A stretch of DNA of 17,114 bases, taken from positions 1 to 17,114 of the forward strand of contig JALUER010000021.1 in the NCBI GenBank assembly GCA_027043825.1, given 5' to 3'. Below are positions 6,688 to 14,018 of the stretch, piece after piece (positions within the stretch are counted from its first letter, which is position 1; each line of letters starts with the position of its first letter). The notes below the pieces were generated by a model. The model was not told the origin of the DNA and did no database searches. It worked only from the letters and a program-made list of their open reading frames with translations. A program made the translations under genes and the position numbers. The DNA is from Microcaldota archaeon (lineage in GTDB: Archaea; Iainarchaeota; Iainarchaeia; JAADDC01).

Positions 6688-7239
6688 GTGCCATATTACG
6701 AGGAAGTGGTAGAAGTAGCTGGGGAGGTGCCAGAGTTTGCGGAACTCTCTGAAAGGCCCTCCGAGCTGGACGCCAAGTCCTACATGATTGACAGGGTACA
6801 CGTCCTTATCTCCTACAAGGTAGAGGAGGGCATTCCAGTCGTCTACGACATCGTCCTCCATTCCAACGACCTCTCCCTTGCCAGGGAGCTCTCCGCTGTT
6901 TCTACCCTCCTTGCCCTCTCCCTGCGGGCAAGGGTACCCTATGGCGTCCTCCTCAAGGAGCTCCGCTCCATCAATGACGAGTTCTACAACAAGCTCGCCG
7001 ACACCATCCAGACCTTCCTCTCCGAGTTTGGCGTCATGGAACCGCCCAAGGAGACCCCGGCAAAGCAGGAGACCATCCTTACATTCACCCTCGGCCTGGG
7101 AGAGAGTGAAGAGAAGAAGGAGGTGGAGGAGGACAAGTTGGCGGTCTGTCCGGTCTGTGGAAAGCGGACGCTGGTGGTAGAGAACGGCTGCTACACCTGT
7201 ATAAACCCGGAGTGCGGGTGGAGCAAGTGCGAGTTCTAA
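6688..7239 (+). CDS. nrdJb: Split C-terminal subunit of class II ribonucleotide reductase (NrdJb-like, TSCPD domain plus cysteine-rich tail)
   Basis: 183 residues. Residues about 23-95 (RPSELDAKSYMI ... LSLRARVPYGVLLKELRSI) match the pattern of the domain that normally ends NrdJ proteins: RP-x-x-L, then a beta strand pair, then LaLR-x-G/R-V-P and L-x-x-I. The TSCPD cysteine itself is not seen. The tail has six cysteines: CPVC (154, 157), GCYTC (168, 171), and PEC...SKC (176, 181). This is the zinc-ribbon-like, redox-active C-terminus typical of class II reductases, which re-reduces the active-site disulfide. About 55 residues between the two parts are charged and probably flexible. The start GTG 6688 follows AAGGAG and lies 14 bp after nrdJ in a different frame. 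A comparable split (NrdJa/NrdJb) is known in Pseudomonas aeruginosa. The protein should work only in complex with NrdJ. Confidence 0.85.
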   Translation: MPYYEEVVEVAGEVPEFAELSERPSELDAKSYMIDRVHVLISYKVEEGIPVVYDIVLHSNDLSLARELSAVSTLLALSLRARVPYGVLLKELRSINDEFYNKLADTIQTFLSEFGVMEPPKETPAKQETILTFTLGLGESEEKKEVEEDKLAVCPVCGKRTLVVENGCYTCINPECGWSKCEF

Positions 7240-7276
7240 CCCGGATAATTCTCGAAATTTTCTCAAAGGATCCGGG
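7240..7276. terminator. Hairpin between convergent genes nrdJb and the sulfatase-like gene
   Basis: CCCGGAT directly after the nrdJb stop (7240-7246) pairs perfectly with ATCCGGG (7270-7276) across a 23-nt AT-rich loop. Both arms are followed by AATT, so part of the element is also a direct repeat. It lies in the 74-bp gap between two convergent genes. A bidirectional transcript end is plausible but not shown. Confidence 0.3.
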
Positions 7277-7313
7277 ATAATTGTTGAATGTATTTAATTA
7301 TTTCAGCTACCTT

Positions 7314-8633
7314 CTAGCTTCCTCGGGTAAATACCCTTCTTATCCTGATTAGTTTCGACTTCTTGAGAAAATTCTTAATCTCTTCAACGAGTTTTCTTTC
7401 ATTTACCATGCTTCCGTCGTAGCTTATCTTGTGGACTACAGATCCTTCTTTTACATCGTATACAACTTTCCAGGGGCCTTGATAGGCAGCGATCCTGTGG
7501 CATGGAACAGATACAACCCCCTTAGGTTTTTTCTCATGACAAAGAAACAGCTCAGAGAAGACGGTCTTTTCCGATACATCTATAACATCTTTTCCTTGAG
7601 CGGCAGCTTTGGAGATGTCGTAAATTCTTCGAAGGGAGAGCCAAGAATCTGTCTTGGCCTGTATACCATAAATATATAGGGGCACTCTGATGAGTTCATC
7701 GTGAAGGTAGCTGTTATGTCCAAAGGCTCCATTCTCTCCTAATAACTGCCCGTGATCAGATGTAATGATTATTATGGGGTTATTTAACTCTGAAATGAGG
7801 AGCTCTGCAAGAGTTTTTACGTGTTTAGCTAAATATATAACTGACTTCTCGTAGGCCTTGCGTACCACATTACTGTTTAGTCTTCCGTTGACAAATCTGT
7901 TTCTATAGGCATCTGCAAATAATACCCATCGGTAGGGCTCGTGTGCTTCTATAAGGTTTATCAAAAGGAAAGAAGGTTCTCTATACGTAGTGTGTTTAAT
8001 TCTCCTCAATAAATACGTTACTCCCTTGTCCAGCGGCCATCCAGTTAGAGGGGAACTTATTAGCCGTAGTGTATTTACGTAAGTTTTGAGCACTTCTACC
8101 AGGCCTAGTTTTAGCAAGATCTTTACTTCTCCTTCTCTTAACAAAAAGAAAACCTTTTTCCAGTATGGTTCAGAGCGTGCCCCATGCTTAATCATGGTTT
8201 CTCTGAACCGTTTAGCATCCTCAGTTTTTATGAGCTGCCCAATCTTTAGATTTATTCTATCTAAGAAGTCTACCTTAACGTCTTCAACATCAAAAAGATA
8301 CCCTGTTTCCTTTGATAATAGTGGGTTAGCAGAAAACAAGTACGTAGTGTATCCGAGTTCTTTGAGTTCTCTGGGAAGAAAGAATGGAAGCCTACTCGCG
8401 TTTAGCTTCACTGTAAGGAGCGTATCTTTTTTAGTCAGGTGTGCCCCATGCTGTGACGGATAAAGACCTGTTAACATGGATGCATGAGATGGCGTTGTCC
8501 AAGGGGCTGTAGATACTGCATTGTCATACTTCTTGAAACCATACTTTTTCAAAAGGGGCCAAATATATCTATCACCATAGTCTTTTCTCAATGTATCGAG
8601 TACGATTAGGACGACGTTTTTCCTTCTAGCCAT
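7314..8633 (-). CDS. Sulfatase-like / alkaline-phosphatase-superfamily hydrolase with Thr nucleophile
   Basis: 439 residues. The N-terminus VVLIVLDTLRKDYG supplies metal ligand Asp13. The nucleophile block PWTTPSHASMLTGLYPSQHG places Thr46 where true sulfatases have Cys or Ser (C/S-x-P-S-R). Asp293-His294 in ITSDHG and a later GH...HDELIRVPL complete the metal site. With Thr as nucleophile and His replacing Arg, formylglycine maturation is impossible. The enzyme is more likely a phosphodiesterase, phosphatase or phosphoglycerol/phosphoethanolamine transferase-type hydrolase than a sulfatase. There is no signal peptide or membrane segment. ATG 8633 begins one base after the cob(I)alamin adenosyltransferase stop (TAG-c-ATG), and GGAGG lies 13 nt upstream. 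It is visibly AT-richer than its operon neighbours, as is the left-edge glycosyltransferase, which suggests later acquisition. It ends in TAG. Confidence 0.8.
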   Translation of the reverse strand: MARRKNVVLIVLDTLRKDYGDRYIWPLLKKYGFKKYDNAVSTAPWTTPSHASMLTGLYPSQHGAHLTKKDTLLTVKLNASRLPFFLPRELKELGYTTYLFSANPLLSKETGYLFDVEDVKVDFLDRINLKIGQLIKTEDAKRFRETMIKHGARSEPYWKKVFFLLREGEVKILLKLGLVEVLKTYVNTLRLISSPLTGWPLDKGVTYLLRRIKHTTYREPSFLLINLIEAHEPYRWVLFADAYRNRFVNGRLNSNVVRKAYEKSVIYLAKHVKTLAELLISELNNPIIIITSDHGQLLGENGAFGHNSYLHDELIRVPLYIYGIQAKTDSWLSLRRIYDISKAAAQGKDVIDVSEKTVFSELFLCHEKKPKGVVSVPCHRIAAYQGPWKVVYDVKEGSVVHKISYDGSMVNERKLVEEIKNFLKKSKLIRIRRVFTRGS

Positions 8634-8634
8634 G

Positions 8635-9135
8635 CTAATAGTACACCTCCTTCCCGCCGTTCCTCTTGTTCACGGCCCTTGCCAGGGCAAAGAGGTAGTC
8701 TGAGAGTCGGTTGAGGAGTTTAAGGACGGCCCTGTCCATCCAGGGGCGAACCTTCATGGCATTCACGTAGCTCCGCTCTGCCCTTCTCAGCACCGCCCGG
8801 GCGAGGTGTATCTTGGCTGCCACGGGGTCTGTGAAACGGAGTATGAACTTATTTATAGGTCCTGCCTCCTTCCAGAGCTCGTCGATCTTCTTCTCCATTT
8901 CCCTGACGTCCACCCCTGGATACTTCTTTCCACCCGTCCCTATGTAGGAGGAGACGTCCATGAGGACCCTTATGACCTCTTCCAGCTCCTCTGGTCCCCC
9001 TTCCGAGAGAACCACCCCCAAGAGGGACACAGTCTCGTCGAGATCTCCCACCAGCTCCACGAACTCGCAGTCCTTGTCTACCCTTAACCTTCCTACCCAG
9101 GTCTTTCCCTCGTCGCCGGTTCCCGTGTAGATCAC
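8635..9135 (-). CDS. ATP:cob(I)alamin adenosyltransferase, PduO type
   Basis: 166 residues from GTG 9135. Converts cob(I)alamin and ATP to adenosylcobalamin in the cytoplasm. Family signs: N-terminal YTGTGDEGKTW (ATP-binding TG-x-G-x-x-G-x-T), GDLDETVSLLG, then ARAVLRRAERSYV (Arg-Arg-x-Glu-Arg, ATP and helix-bundle core) and the C-terminal LNRLSDYLFALARAVN. The open frame could extend to ATG 9219, but the extra 28 residues would lie inside tyrS and have no family similarity. GTG 9135 overlaps the tyrS stop in a GTGA tetranucleotide and has GAGGAGGGTG just upstream, so it is preferred. Its product is the cofactor of the class II reductase encoded about 2 kb away, so the neighbourhood is functionally coherent. 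It ends in TAG, one base before the sulfatase-like gene. Confidence 0.9.
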   Translation of the reverse strand: MIYTGTGDEGKTWVGRLRVDKDCEFVELVGDLDETVSLLGVVLSEGGPEELEEVIRVLMDVSSYIGTGGKKYPGVDVREMEKKIDELWKEAGPINKFILRFTDPVAAKIHLARAVLRRAERSYVNAMKVRPWMDRAVLKLLNRLSDYLFALARAVNKRNGGKEVYY

Positions 9136-10190
9136 CTTGTCACCCTCCTCATAATCTCCTTTACCTCGGGGTGCTTCTCTACGTACTTCCTCACCGGCTC
9201 GAGCTTCTCTATGAGCCACTCCGCCACGGCGTTCTTCAGGTCGAGGGGATGGAGCTTCTTCTCCCGGAAGTCCCTGGCCAGCTCCTCGAAGGAGGTGTAG
9301 ACGACGTCCCCGCCGTACTTCTCTGGCCTTTCAACTTCCAACTCCATCCCAGGCCTCCTCAGGATGATGTGCCTCACGATGTCAATAACCGGGTTGTTCT
9401 CCACCTCCCCCGCCGGACAGTAGGCGTTCTTCAGTTTCCTCCGGATGTCCTCCGGGGAATCGGTGACGTATATGGCCGTTTCTGGCTTGCTCTTGCTCAT
9501 CTTGAACTCCAGCTGGTCCTCTTCCCTCGTGTAGTCCATCCTCTTCCCTGCCTGGAGACCCATGAGGAGGTGGTGGTGTACGAGAACGGGCTTCTTCCAG
9601 CCGAGCTTCTCTGCTACCTCCCTGTACATCACGTTTACCCTCCTCTGGTCCATACCGAGCTGACAGATGTCCACGTCCAGCATCTTGATGTCGGTGGCCT
9701 GCATGAGGGGGTAGAGGAGGAAGGACGCGTGCTGCATCTCGGTCTCCTTCCTTCCCATGATGGGGGCGGCCCTCCTTATCCTGGCCACCGTTACCTCCTT
9801 GGAGATCTTTAGCAGGGTTGCCCAGTAGTCGGTGTCCTCCACGAGCTCCGAGGCCCAGACGATCCGGGGTTCCCAACCCAGGAGCTCCCAGACCTTGGCG
9901 AAGAACTCCCCGGCCTCCCGGATCCTATCCAGGTCGCCGCCCAGCTTGTTGTTGAGGTAGGCGTGCCAGTCGGCCAGGAGCACGACGAAGTCTACACCGG
10001 CCCTCTCCAGGTCCTTCCCGTACTCGGCCCTCATGAGCCCCGTGGCTATGTGGGGTATACCGGACGGCTCGAAACCGTCGTAGGCCTTCGGGTGATCCTC
10101 CACCTCCAGCAACTGTCTCAGCTCTTCCTTCGTTATTACTTCCTCCGCTGGAGGCGATACTATGAGCTCCACCCTCCTTTCTATGTCCAT
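9132..10190 (-). CDS. tyrS: Tyrosyl-tRNA synthetase, archaeal type
   Basis: 352 residues. Charges tRNA-Tyr with tyrosine. Class I signatures are PSGIPHIATG (42-51, the HIGH motif) and KMSKS (230-234). YDGFEPSG, LLADWHAYLNNK, and LGMDQRRVN are the conserved blocks of the archaeal/eukaryotic TyrRS branch. No bacterial S4-like C-terminal domain is present, as expected for archaea. ATG 10190 is preceded by AGGAGGTGGTG. The stop overlaps the GTG of the adenosyltransferase gene by 4 nt (GTGA), so tyrS is probably the first gene of a three-gene unit ending with the sulfatase-like gene. Length and motifs are normal. Confidence 0.95.
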   Translation of the reverse strand: MDIERRVELIVSPPAEEVITKEELRQLLEVEDHPKAYDGFEPSGIPHIATGLMRAEYGKDLERAGVDFVVLLADWHAYLNNKLGGDLDRIREAGEFFAKVWELLGWEPRIVWASELVEDTDYWATLLKISKEVTVARIRRAAPIMGRKETEMQHASFLLYPLMQATDIKMLDVDICQLGMDQRRVNVMYREVAEKLGWKKPVLVHHHLLMGLQAGKRMDYTREEDQLEFKMSKSKPETAIYVTDSPEDIRRKLKNAYCPAGEVENNPVIDIVRHIILRRPGMELEVERPEKYGGDVVYTSFEELARDFREKKLHPLDLKNAVAEWLIEKLEPVRKYVEKHPEVKEIMRRVTR

Positions 10191-10234
10191 CTACACCACC
10201 TCCTGGATTTACTCAAAGAATTAGGCCGGGAGAT

Positions 10235-10240
10235 AAAGTC
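10235..10240 (-). promoter_or_regulatory. TATA-like element for the tyrS operon
   Basis: TTTATC on the minus strand lies about 45 nt upstream of the tyrS ATG. A start site about 25 nt downstream would leave a short leader containing the AGGAGGTGGTG ribosome-binding site. It is in the 89-bp gap between tyrS and the end of the ABC permease operon. Confidence 0.35.
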
Positions 10241-10259
10241 CACCACCCACGGGAAGATA

Positions 10260-10279
10260 GGAGGGATCCTCCATAAAAA
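10260..10279 (-). terminator. Terminator region at the end of the ABC permease operon
   Basis: Immediately after the stop of the last permease gene, the minus strand reads ATTTTTAT (T tract 10279-10275) followed by a small hairpin with 5-bp arms (10260-10264 and 10268-10272) and a 3-nt loop. Archaeal termination is mainly driven by T-rich stretches, so the T tract is the more likely signal. Confidence 0.35.
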
Positions 10280-11470
10280 TCATTCGTAGCGGAGGGTCAC
10301 CGCCGGGTCCAGCTCCGCCGCCCTCCTGGCAGGGAGGTAGCCTGCTACCACCCCCATGAGGAAGGAAAAGGCGGCCGCCCCGACGAGCAGTAGGGGGTCC
10401 AGGGAGACGTGGTAGTAGGTCATCCCGAGGGCCCCCTGTATACTCTTCTCTACGAGCACCGATAGCCCCACGGCGAGCCCTTCCCCGATGATCCCTCCCA
10501 CCACGCCTATGAGGCCCGCCTCCAGGAGGAAGATTGTCATTATCTGTGTCCTCGTTGCTCCAACGGCTTTCATGATGCCTATCTCCCTCGTCCTCTCCGC
10601 CACGCTCATGTACATGGTGTTCATGATCTCCACACCGCCCACGAAGAGGGATATACCGGCTATGGCCAGCACGATGGCCCCTATGACTGCTAAGATACTG
10701 TTTATCTGGTTCATCAGGTCCTCCGATGTCTGAACCGTGAAGTCCTCGGTGCCCCTCCTCCGCTTCAGTTCCCGCCTTATCTTCTCTCCTACCTCCGCCG
10801 GGTCGCTCCCCTCCTTTAACTTGGCAACGATCATGACGTAGCCGGGCTTTCCGGCCACCTCCTCGAAGGACGTCGACGGAACGGTTATGCTCAGGTCGTC
10901 CGCCGAGTCCCCTATTCTCCTCAGGACACCCACCACCCTGAACTTAACCCCGTTGATCTCAATGGTGTGGCCCACCTTCACGTCGTCCCCAAAGAGGTCG
11001 TGGGCTACAGAATAACCCAGTATCGCCTCCCTGGCGCCGTCCCTCCTGAACACCCTCCCCTCTTCAATGTAGGTCTCGATTATCTTACCGTAGAGGGTCT
11101 CCAGGGCCCTCGGCTCCATGCCGTAGACCACGACGGCTTTTTCTACGCCCCTGTACTCCACCGGAAGGGTCTTGGCGTATACACCCGTCGCGTAGTCCAC
11201 TCCCGGAACCCTCTGAACCGCCTTTAGATCTTCTTCGGTGAGGGGCATAGGAGCGTACATCAAGGAAGTTATACCGCTACCTCCCATGACCATTATTGTA
11301 TCGGAGCCGAATTCCTCGAAGAGAGCTTTCACGGAGGCCTCGAAGCCCTTGCTTATGGAAATTAGTAGAACCACGGCGGATATTCCTATCACTATGGCTG
11401 CCACGGTGATCACGGTTCTTGTCGTCCTTCCCTTCAGCCCCTTCAGGGCAATCGTCGCCAGCTCCTTCAT
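10280..11470 (-). CDS. ABC transporter permease, MacB/FtsX family (second permease)
   Basis: 396 residues. An N-terminal cytoplasmic stretch (MKELATIALKGLKGRTTRT) leads into one membrane segment (about 20-42). A large extracytoplasmic MacB-type periplasmic-core domain follows (about 43-250), then three membrane segments. The FtsX signature MSVAERTREIGIMKAVGAT is near residue 300 and the terminus is AGYLPARRAAELDP. It forms the channel half of an ABC complex with the ATPase encoded three genes upstream. ATG 11470 overlaps the preceding stop as ATGA. It is paralogous to the other permease of the operon, so a heterodimer is likely. MacB-type transporters use the extracytoplasmic domain to push substrates outward rather than carry them through the membrane; the substrate here is unknown. 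Confidence 0.9.
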   Translation of the reverse strand: MKELATIALKGLKGRTTRTVITVAAIVIGISAVVLLISISKGFEASVKALFEEFGSDTIMVMGGSGITSLMYAPMPLTEEDLKAVQRVPGVDYATGVYAKTLPVEYRGVEKAVVVYGMEPRALETLYGKIIETYIEEGRVFRRDGAREAILGYSVAHDLFGDDVKVGHTIEINGVKFRVVGVLRRIGDSADDLSITVPSTSFEEVAGKPGYVMIVAKLKEGSDPAEVGEKIRRELKRRRGTEDFTVQTSEDLMNQINSILAVIGAIVLAIAGISLFVGGVEIMNTMYMSVAERTREIGIMKAVGATRTQIMTIFLLEAGLIGVVGGIIGEGLAVGLSVLVEKSIQGALGMTYYHVSLDPLLLVGAAAFSFLMGVVAGYLPARRAAELDPAVTLRYE

Positions 11471-12654
11471 CTTCTCAGGGCCTCCACCGGGTCAAGTCTG
11501 ACGGCGCTCCTGGCAGGTAAGTATCCTGCCACCACTCCAACCAGGAAGGATACCAGCACTACGGCTCCGTAAAGGAGGGGGGACAGGTACGCGGTGTAGG
11601 TGTCGAGGAAACCCCTTATGATGAACTGGGCGACCAGTACGGCCGCCGTTCCCAGGATGGTACCAAAGACCCCGCCGAGTACTCCGAGGATCCCGGCTTC
11701 GAGGACGAATAATCCTCCGATCTGCCGCCCGGTGGCCCCCACCGCCTTCATGATGCCTATCTCCCTCGTCCGCTCCACCACGTTCATGTAAACTGTGTTC
11801 ATTATTCCAAGAGATCCTATAACCAGGGATATGACTGCGATGACTATGAGGAATGCGGAGACAAGGTTTATTATGTTGACAGCCCTCTGGAAGGCCTGTT
11901 GGGATGTCAGGACGGTGAAGTCTTCCACCCCACCGTGGAGGGACTTGAGCCTCCTCTCTATCCTCTCCTTCACCTCTTCTACATCAGTCCCCTCGGCTGT
12001 CAGCGCGAGAATCCTGACGTACTTACTTTCTCCTGGAACGAGCTCTTTGTAGGCCCTCTCGGGGATGAGCACGAAGGAGTCCAGGGGGGAATAGGTCCTC
12101 TTCATGATCCCTACTACTCGGAAGGGGACGCCCCCTATCCTCACGGTGTTCCCCACGTGGATGTTCTTCTCGAAGAGCCCGTGGGCTACGGAGTAGCCAA
12201 GGAGCGCTACGTGACGGGACCGGTCGATGGCTTCGAGGGAACGGCCCTCCTCTATGTACGCGCCGAGGAGTGACTGGTATGACTTCTCAAAGGCCTCTGG
12301 GTCCACGCCAGAGACGACCACGGGCTTCTCCTCCCCGCCCCACTCGAGGGTCAAGGCACTCCTCTGGAGCCCCAATACGTACCTCACGCCAGGGACCCCC
12401 TCCACCGCCCTGAGGTCCTCCTCCGTGAGGTAGTCCCCACCGACGTTTACCCCCAGGACCGTCCCAGGGACCACGATGATCCTGTTGGTGCCTAACTTGC
12501 TGAGCTCCGTTACCACGGTGTCCTTCAGGCCCTGGGTGAGGGATACTAATACGAAGATGGCCCCCATGGCCACCACTATGGCAAAGACGGTGAGGAAGGA
12601 GCGGAGGGGCTGTCTCTTCAGCCCCCTGTAGGCGAGGGAAAGGTAGTCCCTCAC
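11467..12654 (-). CDS. ABC transporter permease, MacB/FtsX family (first permease)
   Basis: 395 residues from GTG 12654. It has the same architecture as its neighbour: membrane segment, MacB core domain, and three C-terminal membrane segments with MNVVERTREIGIMKAVGAT and AGYLPARSAVRLDP. An upstream GTG (12675) would add seven residues. I prefer 12654 because MRDYLSLAYRGLKRQPLRS then aligns residue for residue with the N-terminus of the sister permease (MKELATIALKGLKGRTTRT), because it overlaps the preceding stop as GTGA like the other junctions, and because GGGGGAGGAAGGG precedes it. It probably pairs with the sister permease and the operon's ATPase in the cytoplasmic membrane. Confidence 0.9.
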   Translation of the reverse strand: MRDYLSLAYRGLKRQPLRSFLTVFAIVVAMGAIFVLVSLTQGLKDTVVTELSKLGTNRIIVVPGTVLGVNVGGDYLTEEDLRAVEGVPGVRYVLGLQRSALTLEWGGEEKPVVVSGVDPEAFEKSYQSLLGAYIEEGRSLEAIDRSRHVALLGYSVAHGLFEKNIHVGNTVRIGGVPFRVVGIMKRTYSPLDSFVLIPERAYKELVPGESKYVRILALTAEGTDVEEVKERIERRLKSLHGGVEDFTVLTSQQAFQRAVNIINLVSAFLIVIAVISLVIGSLGIMNTVYMNVVERTREIGIMKAVGATGRQIGGLFVLEAGILGVLGGVFGTILGTAAVLVAQFIIRGFLDTYTAYLSPLLYGAVVLVSFLVGVVAGYLPARSAVRLDPVEALRR

Positions 12655-14018
12655 CCCTTCCTCCCCCTGTACCACCAGATGCCGGCGGCTATCACGACGA
12701 GCAGTGCCAGCCAGGGAAGAACGCCGCTGGATCGCTTGGGAACACTCACGGGCACCTCGTAGAGGCTTTCCTTCCTCTCACCTCCCTCATAGTAGTATAC
12801 CCTTACCCGCACCCTGTCCAGCTCCGTGGTTGACGCGTAGAACGACACCGTGTCGTAGTCTCCGGGCGAGAGATCCCCCAGCAGGCTCTTGCCTCCAAGA
12901 ACACCATCCCCTTCCACCTCCACGAAGACGTTCTGGGCCGTGGTGGTTCCCGTGTTGGCCACCGCCACACTCATCTTCACCAGACTGCCCTCCCACTTGG
13001 GAAGACCCGAGAGGTAGACGGAGAAGTTCACCTCCTCGGGTGGGAGGATGGAGTAGGTGTAGGTGGACGTCATACCATCCCTTGTTACCTCTACCACGAT
13101 CCTTCCCTCCTCGTCGGCTTTCTCTAACCTCCAGGTCACGGGGAACGAAACGGAGGAAGAGGGGTCCAGCGAGTCTATATGGAAGGAAGACTTTCCGCCA
13201 ATCCTCACGTTTTCCCCGCTCACCACGACGTCCACGGGCCCCACCGCCACGTCCGAGTAATTCCTGAGGATTAGATAGGTGGTTTCCTCACCCTTCCCTG
13301 CCCTTTCCGGTATGTTAAACTCCACATCGATGGTGTTCCTCGGGGGTATACAGACGGACGAGAAGTTGAATTCCTCGGAGAAGGGGCCCGTTCCCCGATA
13401 TCCTGTCAGGGTGATGGTGGTCCTGTAGACCCCTCCGTCACAGACCGGGAGAAGGGTAACCTCCTTCTTCACCGTCTCGCCTGGTGGGATGTCGCCCAGG
13501 TAAACCTCTCCACTTCCCACCGCGTCTGGGACGAGGAGCTTGGCCCCGTAGATCTCCGCTCCCCCGTTAGTGATGGTAATGGTCACCGTCTTCTTTACGT
13601 TTCCAAAGACCTGGGAGGGGAACTCCACTTTCACGTCCTCGCCGGAGGAGATCTCCACCGTGGGGACGAAGTGTTCCTCGTAGCCGTTGCCGCTCAGGTC
13701 CTCGTATCGTATGACGAGGGGGAGCACGTAGATGCCGGGCTTCACGTTCTCGGGGACGCTGAAGGCGAGGGTATGGGATACCGTCCCGGATGAGATGTCC
13801 CCGAGGTCAACGGAATACCCTTCCTTCTCTAAATCCAAGAAGGGAGCCTCCGGCACGTCCAACCGAAGTCCCTTGGCTGGGGTTGCGGAGGAGACCTCGA
13901 TAATCATTATGCCGCTCGTCCCGGGCTTGAGGAGCGCCGGAATGGTTTTGACGCTCACGGAAAGGGCAAATCCCAGGGGTAAGAGCAATAGCACGACAAG
14001 GGGGAACAATTTCTTCAT
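12651..14018 (-). CDS. Secreted, C-terminally membrane-anchored COG1361-type (S-layer/CARDB-like) protein
   Basis: 455 residues. A signal peptide (MKKLFPLVVLLLLPLGFA, cleavage near 18) is followed by several repeated beta-sandwich segments of about 100 residues. Examples are TITNGGAEIYGAKLLVPDAV with LGDIPPGETVKKEV, and VAVANTGTTTAQNVFVEVEG with LGDLSPGDYDTVSF; this N-x-G...GD(I/L)-PG-E pattern is typical of NEW3/CARDB-like domains found in COG1361 proteins. Two cysteines (PVCDGG and SVCIPP) could form a disulfide. One C-terminal membrane helix (VLPWLALLVVIAAGIWWY) and a basic tail RGRKG anchor it outside the cell. ATG 14018 overlaps the ATPase stop as ATGA, with GGAGGTGAT just upstream. Placement between an ABC ATPase and its permeases implies a structural or substrate-receiving partner of the transporter. 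Its function is not established. Confidence 0.8.
   Translation of the reverse strand: MKKLFPLVVLLLLPLGFALSVSVKTIPALLKPGTSGIMIIEVSSATPAKGLRLDVPEAPFLDLEKEGYSVDLGDISSGTVSHTLAFSVPENVKPGIYVLPLVIRYEDLSGNGYEEHFVPTVEISSGEDVKVEFPSQVFGNVKKTVTITITNGGAEIYGAKLLVPDAVGSGEVYLGDIPPGETVKKEVTLLPVCDGGVYRTTITLTGYRGTGPFSEEFNFSSVCIPPRNTIDVEFNIPERAGKGEETTYLILRNYSDVAVGPVDVVVSGENVRIGGKSSFHIDSLDPSSSVSFPVTWRLEKADEEGRIVVEVTRDGMTSTYTYSILPPEEVNFSVYLSGLPKWEGSLVKMSVAVANTGTTTAQNVFVEVEGDGVLGGKSLLGDLSPGDYDTVSFYASTTELDRVRVRVYYYEGGERKESLYEVPVSVPKRSSGVLPWLALLVVIAAGIWWYRGRKG

Noticed and set aside
9132..9219. N-terminal extension of the adenosyltransferase by 28 residues to ATG 9219.
   Set aside because: The segment lies entirely within tyrS coding sequence in another frame, is charged low-complexity sequence, and PduO proteins normally begin right at the YTGTGDEGKT-type motif. 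GTG 9135 has a better ribosome-binding site.
12655..12675. Upstream GTG start for the first ABC permease.
   Set aside because: Starting at GTG 12654 aligns the N-terminus with the sister permease and reproduces the 4-nt overlap seen at every junction of the operon.
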